Positions 9,217 to 18,521 are shown, numbered from the stretch's first letter. The stretch: DNA of 64,000 nt from Paenibacillus piscarius (GCF_022234545.1 NZ_JAIEUI010000005.1:62001-126000); one strand, 5' to 3'. Notes: generated from the sequence alone by a model not told the origin. Program-made: numbers and translations.

Positions 9217-9456
9217 ATGAACAAGTCCATTAACATTCAAGATACGTTCTTGAACCAGCTGCGCAAAGAGAATATCCCTGCTACAGTATATCTGACCAAC
9301 GGCTTTCAAATCCGGGGCATCATCAAAGCGTTCGACAACTTCACCATTGTCATCGACAGCGACGGGCGCCAGCAGATGGTGTACAAGCACGCGATTTCCA
9401 CCTTTACGCCGCAGCGCAGCGTATCGCTGATGCAGGACAACAATACCGAGATTTAA
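9217..9456 (+). CDS. hfq: RNA-binding protein Hfq
   Basis: Hfq is a hexameric Sm-like RNA chaperone. The start is the ATG after a GGGGGT site; an in-frame ATG at 9169 would add 16 non-conserved residues that overlap miaA. The 79-residue protein shows Sm1 ([31 protein letters not shown] split over residues 9-40) and Sm2 with YKHAIST near residue 57, where the YKHA signature is diagnostic. It lacks the long acidic tail of proteobacterial Hfq, as is usual for Bacilli. Confidence 0.97.
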   Translation: MNKSINIQDTFLNQLRKENIPATVYLTNGFQIRGIIKAFDNFTIVIDSDGRQQMVYKHAISTFTPQRSVSLMQDNNTEI

Positions 9457-9517
9457 GATTTTACCGTCTTGAAGCGAAACCTTTTTGCTTATAAATCGTT
9501 TGAATAGAGAGTGCGAG

Positions 9518-9545
9518 AGAGCAACCTGAGAGGGTTGTTCTTTTC
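9518..9545 (+). terminator. Terminator after hfq
   Basis: AGCAACC pairs with GGTTGTT across a short loop and is followed by TTCTTTTC. Confidence 0.6.
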
Positions 9546-9595
9546 ATTCGTGAACATCATTCATGTTTTTTCCGTTAAGGGAGTCAGGAGGCAGC

Positions 9596-12265
9596 ATGTC
9601 GAAAGACCAACTAACCAGGAGCGGCGGGGGCAACAGAAACAGAGGCAGCCAGCCGCCCTCCAAACCAAAACCCAAGAAGAAGAAGAGATTCTTAACCAAA
9701 AAGCGTGTGCTGTGGAGCTTGTTTTTCTCTGTAGCCTTGGCTATTTTCTGTGCGCTGGGCGGCTATCTGTTCATTATGCTGAACGGCCAGAAGCTGCTGG
9801 AGGAGAACAGGGATAAGCTGACGGTGAATCCGCCGACGCAGATTTTTGACCGGAACCGGAACCTGATCGGCGAGCTGGCATTGGAGAAAAGCGATCCGGT
9901 GGAGTACGAGGATATTCCCCAGATGTTGATTAAAGCATTTGTGGCCACCGAGGACAAACGGTTCTTCGAGCATAGCGGTGTGGACCTCTGGTCTATCGGA
10001 CGCGCGGCGGTCAAGGATATTGCGGCCCGCAGTATGGTAGAAGGCGGGAGTACGATCACGCAGCAGCTGGCGAAGAATATCTTCCTCACCCGTGACAAGA
10101 CCTTCTTCCGCAAGGCGACCGAGGTATCGATTGCTGTAGCGCTGGAGAAATCGGAATCCAAAGAAGAGATTATCACGATGTACCTGAACCGGATTTCATT
10201 CGGCGGGACCACTTACGGGATCAAGGCGGCATCCATCCGTTATTTTGGCAAAAGCAATCTGAATGACCTTAAGCTGTGGGAAATGGCAACTCTGGCTGCA
10301 ATGCCAAAGGGTCCATCCCGCTATAACCCGCTGCGCAACCCCGAGCTGTCCAAGGAACGCCGCGGGGTCGTGCTTCAGCTCATGTATGAGCAAAAGCTGA
10401 TTACCAAGGAGCAGATGGACGAGGCGAAGGCGGTAGATTACAATTACAAGCCGCCGGAGAAGAAGCAGCGCTACCAGGCATTCATTGATTATGCGATTGA
10501 TGAAGCCGAAGAGAGATTCGGACTGACCGAGGATGATCTGAATATCGGCGGATACAAAATCTACACAACGATGGATAAGCACGCCCAGGAGACCGTTGAG
10601 GATGCTTTTGCCGACAGCGATAATTTCGAGAAAAGCGTAGACGATGAGCTGGTGCAAGGCTCCATGACAATTATAAACCAGGAGAACGGCAGTATTGTGG
10701 CGCTGCTCGGCGGACGCAATTATGAGAAAAAAGGCTACAGCCGCATCGAGAGCAGCCGCCGTTCACCGGGCTCCGCCTTCAAGCCGCTGGTGTCCTATGC
10801 GCCGGCGCTGGAATCCGGCAAGTTCACGATGGATTCCACGCTGAGCAATGAGAAGCAGTGCTTCGGCAAATATTGTCCGAACAATCTGCACGGGTACTCC
10901 AGATCGATCAGCATGAGCGATGCGCTGACGAAGTCCGAGAATATACCTGCGGTCTGGCTGTTGAATGAGATCGGCGTGAATACCGGCTTCCAGTTCGCCA
11001 AGAAGCTGGGTATCAACCTGGCGGATGAAGATAAGAACCTGTCGCTCGCCCTTGGCGGGATGAGCAAGGGGACGAATACGATGGAGATGGCCCAGGCCTA
11101 CAGCGCCTTCGCCAATGGCGGAGAGCTGCGGCAGGCATATTCCATCAAGTCGATTGACGACAAAGATGATAAGACCGTCTACAAAGCGAACACCAAGCCG
11201 GAACGTGTAATGAGCGAGCAGACCGCGTATCAGATGACAGAGATGATGCAGCAGGTCGTGCAGGACGGTACAGGTAAAAAAGCGAAAATCAACCGTCCGG
11301 TCGCCGGCAAGACCGGTACAACGCAGAGCGGCTACAAGGGCATCAGCTCCAACCGCGATGTCTGGTTCGTCGGCTATACGCCGGAATGGACAGCGGCGGT
11401 CTGGATGGGCTATGACAAGCCAAGCAAGACCCACCTGCTGAAGAACAGCAGTCCGCTGGCTGCGGCCTTCTGGGGCAAGGTGATGGAGAAGGCGCTGGAA
11501 GGCGTTCCTGCCAAGCAGTTCCCGGTGCCGAAGGGCGCTGATGTGGAGGTGGAGGCTACCCCGACCCCTGAAGCGGTCTCTGCGGTAGCGGGCTTCCAAG
11601 CTTCCTACGATCCGAACACCATGACGGTCAACATGAGCTGGACACCGGCTGCAGACAGTGGTGTAGAATACCGCATATACCGCCGGGAAACCTCCGAATC
11701 GGAGTTCAGCCAGATATTGAGTACGATGGCGTCCACCATTGGCGACATCAGTGCGATGCCGGGACTGTCCTATGAGTATTATGTGACCGCCTATTATCAG
11801 GAGCTGGGCCAGGAGAGCGAGCCTTCGGATACAGTTACTGTGTCCGTGCAGGATGAACTCCAGACACCGGAGCCGGAGCCAACCATTGACCCGAACCTGC
11901 CGACGGATGATCCGGGGAATGTTGACAATCCCGGTAACGGAGATAACGGGGAGAACCCTGTAGACAACGGTCCGGGCAATAATGGCCAAGGCAACGGTCC
12001 GGGCAATAACGGGCAAGGCAATGGCCCGGGCAACAATGGGCCCGGTAATCACGGGCCGGGCAACAATGGCAATGGCAATGGTAACGGCAACGGCGGAGGT
12101 GCACCGACAGCGCAGCCTGAGGTGACCCCGCCGCCACAATCCACTCCGCCGCCAGCGCCTGAAGCAACGGCCGATCCCGGAATAATTCCCGATCCGGGCG
12201 CCGTTACAGACCCGGCTGGTGTTCCCGGCAGCGGCTTCGTGGAAGGCGTGGGCACCCCTCAATAA
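9596..12265 (+). CDS. Class A penicillin-binding protein (PBP1A family)
   Basis: A bifunctional peptidoglycan synthase, 889 residues, starting at an ATG after AGGAGG at 9586-9591. A basic Gly/Lys-rich cytoplasmic tail is followed by a membrane anchor at about residues 38-62. The glycosyltransferase-51 domain shows ATEDKRFFEHSGVD near residue 116 and EGGSTITQQLAKN near 147. The transpeptidase domain has the SxxK serine in SPGSAFKPL near residue 393, SxN in KSENIPAVW near 446 and KTGTTQSG near 571. After about residue 655 comes a fibronectin type III-like domain, then a long Asn/Gly/Pro-rich low-complexity tail and a Pro/Thr-rich end. A terminator follows the gene. Confidence 0.95.
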   Translation: MSKDQLTRSGGGNRNRGSQPPSKPKPKKKKRFLTKKRVLWSLFFSVALAIFCALGGYLFIMLNGQKLLEENRDKLTVNPPTQIFDRNRNLIGELALEKSDPVEYEDIPQMLIKAFVATEDKRFFEHSGVDLWSIGRAAVKDIAARSMVEGGSTITQQLAKNIFLTRDKTFFRKATEVSIAVALEKSESKEEIITMYLNRISFGGTTYGIKAASIRYFGKSNLNDLKLWEMATLAAMPKGPSRYNPLRNPELSKERRGVVLQLMYEQKLITKEQMDEAKAVDYNYKPPEKKQRYQAFIDYAIDEAEERFGLTEDDLNIGGYKIYTTMDKHAQETVEDAFADSDNFEKSVDDELVQGSMTIINQENGSIVALLGGRNYEKKGYSRIESSRRSPGSAFKPLVSYAPALESGKFTMDSTLSNEKQCFGKYCPNNLHGYSRSISMSDALTKSENIPAVWLLNEIGVNTGFQFAKKLGINLADEDKNLSLALGGMSKGTNTMEMAQAYSAFANGGELRQAYSIKSIDDKDDKTVYKANTKPERVMSEQTAYQMTEMMQQVVQDGTGKKAKINRPVAGKTGTTQSGYKGISSNRDVWFVGYTPEWTAAVWMGYDKPSKTHLLKNSSPLAAAFWGKVMEKALEGVPAKQFPVPKGADVEVEATPTPEAVSAVAGFQASYDPNTMTVNMSWTPAADSGVEYRIYRRETSESEFSQILSTMASTIGDISAMPGLSYEYYVTAYYQELGQESEPSDTVTVSVQDELQTPEPEPTIDPNLPTDDPGNVDNPGNGDNGENPVDNGPGNNGQGNGPGNNGQGNGPGNNGPGNHGPGNNGNGNGNGNGGGAPTAQPEVTPPPQSTPPPAPEATADPGIIPDPGAVTDPAGVPGSGFVEGVGTPQ
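11965..12100 (+). repeat. In-gene Asn-Gly-Pro repeat in the PBP tail
   Basis: Short GC-rich units encoding GPGNNGQGN and GPGNNGNGN variants are repeated in tandem. They form a flexible extracytoplasmic tail and are a likely site of length variation. Confidence 0.75.
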
Positions 12266-12306
12266 GGTACAGCTTCTTCTGAAGTCTGCTGCTTGCAATA
12301 TTAACC

Positions 12307-12362
12307 CCCGTCAGCCCGGAGGGCTCTGCGATAAGCGGAGCTCCCGGCTGGCGGGATTTTTA
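12307..12362 (+). terminator. Terminator after the PBP gene
   Basis: CCCGTCAGCCCGGAG pairs with CTCCCGGCTGGCGGG, one mismatch aside, and is followed by ATTTTTATTG. Confidence 0.8.
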
Positions 12363-12487
12363 TTGTTGAGGCTGGGCTGGACGTTCTTCGCCTGCGGCCC
12401 TGCGGAATATTCAGGTATAGTTCTTTTTGAGTGTCTCTGCGAAATGTGTTAAGCTGAAGGCACTATTATCAGAAGAGGGTTAATCAT

Positions 12488-13042
12488 ATGAAACGTAAAT
12501 TCGGAGACCGGGCCAACTGGCGCCGGATTACGCGCCGCCACTTTGCCTGCCGCTATGTAGAGACCCGCGAATTCAGCGGGTATATCACACTCTACACGAT
12601 CTACGGGCTCAAAGAGCCGCTGTGGAAGAGCTACGGCAGGCATACATACCGCATTGCGGACAAAGGATATTCATGGCTGCAGTATTTTCCCAAGGACAGC
12701 CACTATATTGTGACGGCCATGTTTGATGAACGGCAGAATATTGTACAGTGGTATATCGATACCTGTAAGGTGCAGGGCGTGACGGATCAGGGCGTTCCCT
12801 GGTTCGATGACCTGTATCTGGATGTCGTGGTCCTGTGGAACGGTGAAGTGTTTCTGCTGGATGAGGATGAACTGGAGGAAGCGCGGGAGCGGGAAGATAT
12901 CACAGGCAGTGATTACAATCTGGCCTGGTCCACAGCAAGTGCTATTCTGCGAACGATAGACGCCCATGCCTTTCCCTATTTCGCCCTCTCGCTGAAGCAT
13001 CGTGCCGAATTGTTTCATCACGGAGAATTCAGGAGGAAATAA
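12488..13042 (+). CDS. DUF402 domain protein (nucleoside di/triphosphatase-like)
   Basis: A 184-residue protein starting at an ATG after an AGAGGG site. The body matches the DUF402 family: WYIDTCKVQGVTDQGVPWFDDLYLDVVV around residues 80-110 and a downstream acidic segment (LDEDELEEA). Related Gram-positive proteins (YgaC/Ntdp-type) hydrolyse nucleoside tri- and diphosphates with divalent metal, and the Asp/Glu-rich DDLYLDV segment matches the metal-binding region. The next gene starts two bases after this one stops, so they are likely co-transcribed. Family assignment is good; the substrate in this organism is not known. Confidence 0.8.
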   Translation: MKRKFGDRANWRRITRRHFACRYVETREFSGYITLYTIYGLKEPLWKSYGRHTYRIADKGYSWLQYFPKDSHYIVTAMFDERQNIVQWYIDTCKVQGVTDQGVPWFDDLYLDVVVLWNGEVFLLDEDELEEAREREDITGSDYNLAWSTASAILRTIDAHAFPYFALSLKHRAELFHHGEFRRK

Positions 13043-13044
13043 TC

Positions 13045-13701
13045 ATGGAATGGTATGTGTATCGCCGGGGATCTTCCCCGATCCGCAAAGTCTCCCGCAA
13101 GCGGGGCGGCCGCCGGAAGAGAGTGCTGCTGACAGTCCTGGCTGTATTGATTGCGGCCGGACTGATCTGGTGTGCAGTCGTCTTTAACCGGATTAACAGT
13201 GCTGAGACCACTGCGCCGATGGTACAGGCGGACGCTGGTGTCATTCTCGGGATGTCGATGTGGGGGGATGAACCGAGCCCCGGGCTGAAGGAACGGCTGG
13301 ATTACGGGCTGAAGCTGTATCAATCAGGTGCGTTCAGTCGTTTTGTGGTGTCGGGAGGCCTGGATCAGCCGGATTATAAATATACGGAAGCTGAAGGCAT
13401 GAAGCGGTATCTGGTGGAGAAGGGTGTGCCGGAGAATGTGATTGCGCTGGAGGACAAATCTACCAGCACCTATGAGAATCTGTTGTTCAGCAAGACGGTG
13501 ATGCAGCAGAAGGGCTGGTCCACCGCAGTGATTATTACGCATGACTTTCATGGCCGCCGTGCTCTGGAGATTGCGCGCGAGCTCGGGTACACCCGTCCTC
13601 AGCTCGGCGTTACCGAGTCCAAAGTCATGTCGATGCTGAAGTACAAGAGCCGCGAGATTCTGGCCTACACCAAATGGAAATTCCAGCAGCTGAGCTTATA
13701 A
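13045..13701 (+). CDS. YdcF/SanA-family membrane protein (DUF218)
   Basis: A 218-residue protein with a basic N-terminus (RKVSRKRGGRRKR), one membrane segment at about residues 28-47 and an extracytoplasmic DUF218 domain. The ATG follows AGGAGGAAATAATC. The domain shows DAGVILGMSMWGDEPSPGLKERLDYG near residue 63, a central VVSGG, then EDKSTSTYENLLFSK and VIITHDFHGRRALEIA, the usual family motifs. Family members have been linked to cell-envelope functions such as vancomycin sensitivity in enterobacteria (SanA), but the reaction is not established. Forms a likely two-gene unit with the DUF402 gene. Confidence 0.8.
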   Translation: MEWYVYRRGSSPIRKVSRKRGGRRKRVLLTVLAVLIAAGLIWCAVVFNRINSAETTAPMVQADAGVILGMSMWGDEPSPGLKERLDYGLKLYQSGAFSRFVVSGGLDQPDYKYTEAEGMKRYLVEKGVPENVIALEDKSTSTYENLLFSKTVMQQKGWSTAVIITHDFHGRRALEIARELGYTRPQLGVTESKVMSMLKYKSREILAYTKWKFQQLSL

Positions 13702-13791
13702 ATCTGCTAATTTCCGAAACTGCTAATAACCCATTATGTACTGGAATAGACTGGTTAGAGCAAGTCAGACCTGTATAATGAGGTGAACTAG

Positions 13792-14766
13792 GTGAACGGA
13801 CATGTAGCGGCGGCAAGCAGCGGACGGGAGGAACGCAGACCGTCCAGGCAGATTAATATTGTACTGAACCATCAAGCGCCGGCGCCGGTGTCGGGCTTGC
13901 CGGCAGAGAATCCCGGCAGTGCGGCTCCCCCCAGAACCGGCACCCACAGCGGGCTGTTCCAGGAGCTGAGCCGGGAGCTGGATGCACTCGTAGGTCTGGA
14001 TAACATCAAAGAGCTGGTATTTGAGATCTATGCCCTGCTGCAGGTGGCCCAGATGCGCAGTGAAGCGGGACTTGCCACCGGAGGCCAGGCCTACCATATG
14101 GTGTTCAAGGGCAACCCGGGCACAGGCAAAACCACCGTTGCACGCATTGTGGCGAAGCTGTTCCAGCGTATGGGTGTCCTCAGCAAAGGACATCTTATTG
14201 AAGTCGAGCGGGCTGACCTGGTAGGCGAATACATCGGACATACCGCGCAGAAGACAAGGGATCTCGTCAAAAAGGCGCTCGGCGGAATTCTCTTCATCGA
14301 CGAAGCTTACAGCCTGGCCCGCGGCGGTGACAAGGACTTCGGCAAGGAGGCCATTGATACGCTGGTGAAGTCCATGGAGGACCACCGCAGCCAATTTGTT
14401 CTGATTCTTGCCGGATATTCCGGCGAGATTGATTATTTTCTGATGAGCAATCCCGGTCTGCCTTCGCGGTTTCCGATTCAGGTAGAATTCCCCGATTATA
14501 CGATCGACCAGTTGCTGCAGATTGCCGAGCTGATGGCCAAGGACCGTGATTATATTCTCATGCCTCAGGCCATACTCAGACTCAAGCAGCAATTGCTTAC
14601 CGAAAAAACAGAGAGTCTTCACGCCTTCAGCAACGCCAGGTATGTGCGCAACAGTATTGAGAAGGCTGTGCGTGCCCAGGCTGTGCGGCTGCTGAACCAG
14701 TATGAGAGTTCAAGTCCGGGCAAGCAGGAGCTGATGACGCTGCGGACTGAGGATTTCAAGGGCTAG
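13792..14766 (+). CDS. spoVK: Stage V sporulation protein K, AAA+ ATPase
   Basis: SpoVK is an AAA+ ATPase needed for spore maturation, related to CbbX. The GTG start is set by GAGGTGA at 13780-13786. A 50-residue variable N-terminus is followed by LDALVGLDNIKELV near residue 64, Walker A GNPGTGKTT near residue 107, Walker B ILFIDEAYSLARGG near 165 and the sensor region VLILAGYSGEIDYFL near 203. LPSRFPIQVEFPDYT contains the arginine finger. Length of 324 matches B. subtilis SpoVK. As in B. subtilis, the next gene is hflX. Its presence supports a spore-forming host. No clear SigE promoter was recognised in the 90-bp gap. Confidence 0.93.
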   Translation: MNGHVAAASSGREERRPSRQINIVLNHQAPAPVSGLPAENPGSAAPPRTGTHSGLFQELSRELDALVGLDNIKELVFEIYALLQVAQMRSEAGLATGGQAYHMVFKGNPGTGKTTVARIVAKLFQRMGVLSKGHLIEVERADLVGEYIGHTAQKTRDLVKKALGGILFIDEAYSLARGGDKDFGKEAIDTLVKSMEDHRSQFVLILAGYSGEIDYFLMSNPGLPSRFPIQVEFPDYTIDQLLQIAELMAKDRDYILMPQAILRLKQQLLTEKTESLHAFSNARYVRNSIEKAVRAQAVRLLNQYESSSPGKQELMTLRTEDFKG

Positions 14767-14807
14767 CGGGCATGACATGAAGAACAGAGACAAGGAGCAT
14801 AACGAGA

Positions 14808-16097
14808 ATGGCAAGTAGGACACATGACACAGAGACGGAAGTACAGGACCGGGCCATACTCGTCAGTCTGGTTACGGACAAAATCAAGCGCACAGGCATC
14901 GATTCCGAGCTGTCGCTTCAGGAACTGGTACAGCTTGCAGAGACCGCCGGGGTTGAGGTGCTGGATGTGCTGCGGCAGAATAAGGAAACTCCGGACTCCA
15001 AATGGTTCATCGGCAAAGGCAAGGTCGAGGAGCTGAGAATGGCTGCTGACGGCCTCGGCGCGAATACCGCAATCTTCGACCAGGAGCTGTCTGGGGCACA
15101 AGTGCGGAATCTGGAAGAGGCGCTGGATCTGAAGATTATTGACCGTACCCAGCTGATCCTGGATATTTTCGCCGGACGGGCGAAGACCCGCGAGGGGATC
15201 ATCCAGGTGGAGCTTGCCCAGCTGTCCTATCTGCTTCCGCGTCTGTCAGGGCATGGCAAGAACCTGTCCCGGCTGGGCGGCGGAATCGGCACCAGAGGAC
15301 CGGGGGAGAGTAAGCTGGAGACGGACCGCCGGCATATCCGTGACCGGATCTCCGAGCTGAAGCGCCAGCTGGATGAGGTTGTCAAGACCCGGGAGCTGCA
15401 CCGCGAACGGCGCCGCAAGAGCGGCGCTGTCCAGGTTGCGCTGGTCGGCTATACCAATGCGGGCAAGTCGACGCTGCTGAAGCAGCTTACCGATGCCGAT
15501 GTGTACATTGAGAACCAGTTATTCGCCACCCTCGACCCGACTTCGCGGGTGCTCCGGCTTCCGGGGGGCAAAGAAGTGGTCCTCACCGATACGGTCGGAT
15601 TCATCCAGAATCTGCCCCATGATCTGGTCGCTTCCTTCCGCGCTACACTTGAAGAAGTGAATGAAGCCAATCTGGTGCTGCATGTGGTGGATGCCTCTTC
15701 CCCGATGCGGGAGGAGCAGATGGAGGTCGTCCAATCAATCCTCCAGGATCTGGGCGCGGCCGGTAAGCCGCAGATTGTATTGTTCAACAAGAAGGATCTG
15801 TGCCAGCCGGAGCAGCTGGAGATGCTGCCGGCCGGGGAAGGCTTCATGAAGATCAGTGCGCTGAATGAAGATGACCTGTCAAGGCTCACCAGAACGATTG
15901 AAGACGGGCTGGCCGGAGATACGCTGGTCTTCCGCATTCCGGCAGACCGCGGGGATCTGACTTCGCTGCTCTACCGTGTCGGTGATGTCTTGGAACAGAA
16001 TTATGAGGAGAACGCTGTCCTCTATACCGTCCGCGTGAATAAAGAGGATTATGCCAAATGGAGCTACAAGCTGGCTGAATTCACGGAACAGAAGTAG
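14808..16097 (+). CDS. hflX: GTPase HflX
   Basis: HflX is a ribosome-associated GTPase that splits stalled or heat-damaged 70S ribosomes. The ATG follows AAGGAG. The HflX N-terminal domain ends in the glycine-rich GGGIGTRGPGESKLETDRR near residue 160, diagnostic of the family. The G domain has GYTNAGKST near 214, DTVGFIQNLPHDL near 262 and NKKD near 326. Length (429) is typical. It lies between spoVK and ynbB exactly as B. subtilis ynbA does. Confidence 0.96.
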   Translation: MASRTHDTETEVQDRAILVSLVTDKIKRTGIDSELSLQELVQLAETAGVEVLDVLRQNKETPDSKWFIGKGKVEELRMAADGLGANTAIFDQELSGAQVRNLEEALDLKIIDRTQLILDIFAGRAKTREGIIQVELAQLSYLLPRLSGHGKNLSRLGGGIGTRGPGESKLETDRRHIRDRISELKRQLDEVVKTRELHRERRRKSGAVQVALVGYTNAGKSTLLKQLTDADVYIENQLFATLDPTSRVLRLPGGKEVVLTDTVGFIQNLPHDLVASFRATLEEVNEANLVLHVVDASSPMREEQMEVVQSILQDLGAAGKPQIVLFNKKDLCQPEQLEMLPAGEGFMKISALNEDDLSRLTRTIEDGLAGDTLVFRIPADRGDLTSLLYRVGDVLEQNYEENAVLYTVRVNKEDYAKWSYKLAEFTEQK

Positions 16098-16146
16098 GAT
16101 TGCCTGTTGCCGCTTGGGCAGCCGGATGGAAGGCCTGTGTTCTGCG

Positions 16147-16177
16147 CCCCCGCACCGCATCTGCGCTGCGGGGTTTG
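16147..16177 (+). terminator. Weak hairpin after hflX
   Basis: CCCCGCA pairs with TGCGGGG followed by TTTGTTG. It may only attenuate readthrough into the next gene. Confidence 0.35.
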
Positions 16178-16253
16178 TTGCGGCAGCGGGGCGTTATGCC
16201 CGGGCTGGAATTCAGGCTCAGAATATATAGAAGAGTAGGGGAGATTAAGGGGA

Positions 16254-17507
16254 ATGGCAGTATTTGCAGAGGATTTATTACAGGCGGCGGAAGCTGCAGA
16301 GCTTGAGATTGAAGGGGCTGTCAAAGCTTTGGATCGGATAGTCGATCATAACCAGTGGAAGGTGATCGAGGCGTTCCAGCGTCAGCATGTCAGCGATTTT
16401 CATTTTGCAGGTTCAACAGGCTATGCCTATAACGATAGAGGGCGCGAGGTGCTGGACCTGGTCTATGCCGAGGTATTCGGGGCTGAAGCGGCCTTGGTGC
16501 GCCCGCATTTCGCTTCAGGCACGCATACGATATCCACAGCGCTCTTCGGGGTGCTAAGACCCGGAGATGAGCTGCTGTACATTACAGGGCGTCCCTATGA
16601 TACGCTGCACAAGGTTATCGGCAAGCCCGGGGACGGGACAGGCTCGCTGGCCGATTACGGTATCGGCTACCGTGAGACTGCGTTGACCAGTGACGGGAAG
16701 ATTGACTGGGATGAGGTTGCCCTAGCGATAGATGATAAGACCAAGGTCATCGGAATCCAGCGTTCACGCGGCTATGACTGGCGTTCGTCCTTCACCGTGG
16801 ACGAGATTGGGGAGATGACAGCACGGGTAAAAGCTATTAAGCCCGACGTCATCGTATTCGTGGATAATTGCTATGGTGAATTCACCGAGACGCTGGAGCC
16901 GCCCCAGGTGGGCGCGGACCTGATCGCCGGTTCGCTGATTAAGAATCCGGGCGGCGGGATTGCCGAGACCGGAGGCTATATCTGCGGCCGGGCGGATCTC
17001 GTGGAGCTGGCGGCTTACCGTCTGACGGCGCCGGGAATCGGCGGTGAGGTAGGGGCGATGCTGGGCACGACACGCGGCCTGTACCAGGGGCTGTTCATGG
17101 CCCCGCATACGGTCGGACAAGCCGTGAAGGGCAGTATCTTCGCCTCAGCCGTATTCCAGCGCTGCGGCTTCACCACCAAGCCTGCCTGGAATGAACCGCG
17201 CACGGATCTGATCCAGGCGGTGGCTTTTGACAGCCCGGAGCATCTGATCGCCTTCGTGCAGGGCATCCAGCGTGCCGCCGCTGTGGACAGCCATGTCGTG
17301 CCTGAGCCGTGGGACATGCCCGGCTATGAGCATCCGGTGATCATGGCTGCCGGGACGTTCATCCAGGGCGGAAGCCTGGAGCTGTCGGCAGATGCGCCCA
17401 TCCGCGCACCTTACATCGGATACATGCAGGGAGGATTAACGTATTCCCATGTCAAATACGGGGTGCTGATGGCATTGCAGAGCATGAGGGAACGCAAGCT
17501 GCTGTAG
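16254..17507 (+). CDS. ynbB: PLP-dependent protein of the aluminium resistance / methionine gamma-lyase-like family
   Basis: A 417-residue fold-type I PLP enzyme homologous to B. subtilis YnbB. STGYAYNDRGREVLD near residue 55, RPHFASGTHTISTALFGVLRPGDELLYITG near residues 83-113 and the probable Schiff-base lysine in SLIKNPGGGIAETGG near residue 226 are typical of this Firmicute family. VFVDNCYGEF near 204 supplies the PLP-pyridine Asp. The family name comes from aluminium tolerance in Arthrobacter; the true reaction, probably on a sulfur amino acid, is not settled. Gene order hflX-ynbB-glnR-glnA matches B. subtilis except that two small genes lie between ynbB and glnR here. Confidence 0.88.
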   Translation: MAVFAEDLLQAAEAAELEIEGAVKALDRIVDHNQWKVIEAFQRQHVSDFHFAGSTGYAYNDRGREVLDLVYAEVFGAEAALVRPHFASGTHTISTALFGVLRPGDELLYITGRPYDTLHKVIGKPGDGTGSLADYGIGYRETALTSDGKIDWDEVALAIDDKTKVIGIQRSRGYDWRSSFTVDEIGEMTARVKAIKPDVIVFVDNCYGEFTETLEPPQVGADLIAGSLIKNPGGGIAETGGYICGRADLVELAAYRLTAPGIGGEVGAMLGTTRGLYQGLFMAPHTVGQAVKGSIFASAVFQRCGFTTKPAWNEPRTDLIQAVAFDSPEHLIAFVQGIQRAAAVDSHVVPEPWDMPGYEHPVIMAAGTFIQGGSLELSADAPIRAPYIGYMQGGLTYSHVKYGVLMALQSMRERKLL

Positions 17508-17514
17508 TCCCGTT

Positions 17515-17703
17515 TCAGAATTTCTGTGGATCTGCGACTTTCATGGCTGCCACTTCACCACAGCGCTTGCAGAAGGTCAAGGTAAGAGCCGAGCCGAAAG
17601 AGAAGAATTTGTTGATTGGCCTCACTGTGGCGTAGCCTTCTAACTTCCCTTTTGCAAAATGACTGTGTCCGCATGTCTTGCATACCAGATTATTATTATC
17701 CAT
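17515..17703 (-). CDS. Small zinc-ribbon protein
   Basis: A 62-residue protein with two CxxC pairs, CKTCGHSHF near residue 8 and CKRCGEVAA near residue 45, which would bind one zinc ion as a rubredoxin-like knuckle. The ATG at 17703 is preceded by GGAGTGAG and is preferred to an upstream in-frame GTG that overlaps this site. It runs convergent to ynbB with only seven bases between the stop codons. Similar tiny zinc-ribbon proteins in Bacilli are usually annotated as hypothetical or as nucleic-acid-binding; the sequence alone does not decide. Confidence 0.75.
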   Translation of the reverse strand: MDNNNLVCKTCGHSHFAKGKLEGYATVRPINKFFSFGSALTLTFCKRCGEVAAMKVADPQKF

Positions 17704-17795
17704 AAGGCTCACTCCGATCGTTATTGTTATAAGACCCTATACGAAAATCCTAGGGGTTACGTTTCGGGATTCAGAGCTTACAGGAGGAGAGTTCG

Positions 17796-18329
17796 ATGCT
17801 CGCAGCAGAAGCTGTTGAAAAATTGATACAGATATCGCGTACAGATCAAACTCCCGTTGCCGTCATGATGTGCGGGGTAGCAGGCTCGGGCAAAACGACC
17901 TTTGCGCAGAAGCTGGAGCAGCAGGGATTCGTCCGGCTGTCCATCGATGAGGATATCTGGAGTACCCATGGCCGGTATGGCATTGATTACCCCGAAGAGG
18001 CTTATGAATCCTACAAAGAGCAGTCGGAGCGAAAGCTGCGGAAAGAGCTTGGGGAGCTGCTTGCCGGGAAGCACCATGTCGTAGTTGACTTCAGCTTCTG
18101 GCAACGGCAGAGACGCGATGAATACAAACAGCTCATAGAGCAGCATGGCGGGCAGTGGGTACTGGTTCACCTGAAGGTAGAGCCGGAAGAGCTGCGCCGC
18201 AGGCTCCGGATCCGCAGCGAACGGTATGACGCCAATGCGGCATTCACGATTACGGAGGATATTCTGACCCGTTTCCTGAACGGGTTCGAGACGCCGGCGG
18301 GAGAAGGGGAATGGATCATTACAGCATAG
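17796..18329 (+). CDS. P-loop ATP-binding protein, kinase-like (AAA_33 type)
   Basis: A 177-residue protein with ATG after AGGAGGA. Walker A GVAGSGKTT is near residue 28, SIDEDIW near 50 occupies the substrate-binding position of small-molecule kinases, and VVVDFSFWQRQRRDE near 94 is a Walker B-like strand. A lid region RRRLRIRSERYDAN near 135 carries several Arg residues. The layout matches the AAA_33 group, which includes shikimate/gluconate-kinase-like and zeta-toxin-like phosphotransferases. There is no antitoxin-like partner beside it, so a toxin role is not supported. It sits between the small zinc-ribbon gene and the glnRA promoter. Confidence 0.78.
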   Translation: MLAAEAVEKLIQISRTDQTPVAVMMCGVAGSGKTTFAQKLEQQGFVRLSIDEDIWSTHGRYGIDYPEEAYESYKEQSERKLRKELGELLAGKHHVVVDFSFWQRQRRDEYKQLIEQHGGQWVLVHLKVEPEELRRRLRIRSERYDANAAFTITEDILTRFLNGFETPAGEGEWIITA

Positions 18330-18499
18330 ATGACATGAAGCGGAATATCAGAGCTGTGATGTGGAATACCGGTTTGCCGCAGTCTTTGCAGCGGCTTGTG
18401 ATTTTGCGTGAGGAATGGTCTGTGTGATATACTGCGGGAAGCTAAAGCCCATGAATCTGACGCTTTATTCTCTTAATCTCAAGTGTCACAAATAAATCT

Positions 18500-18516
18500 T
18501 GTAAGAAAAACTTACA
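18500..18516 (+). promoter_or_regulatory. GlnR/TnrA box of the glnRA operon
   Basis: TGTAAGAAAAACTTACA is a perfect TGTNA-N7-TNACA inverted repeat. It ends five bases upstream of the -35 of the glnR promoter, the arrangement expected for nitrogen-dependent autoregulation by GlnR. Confidence 0.9.
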
Positions 18517-18521
18517 CACCA

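Noticed and set aside
10763..12298. 511-codon minus-strand frame opposite the PBP gene
   Set aside because: Low-complexity antisense of the transpeptidase and Gly/Asn tail, with no start signal.
17796..18329. Zeta-toxin-like kinase with missing antitoxin
   Set aside because: The P-loop fold fits many small-molecule kinases, and there is no epsilon-like or other antitoxin gene beside it.
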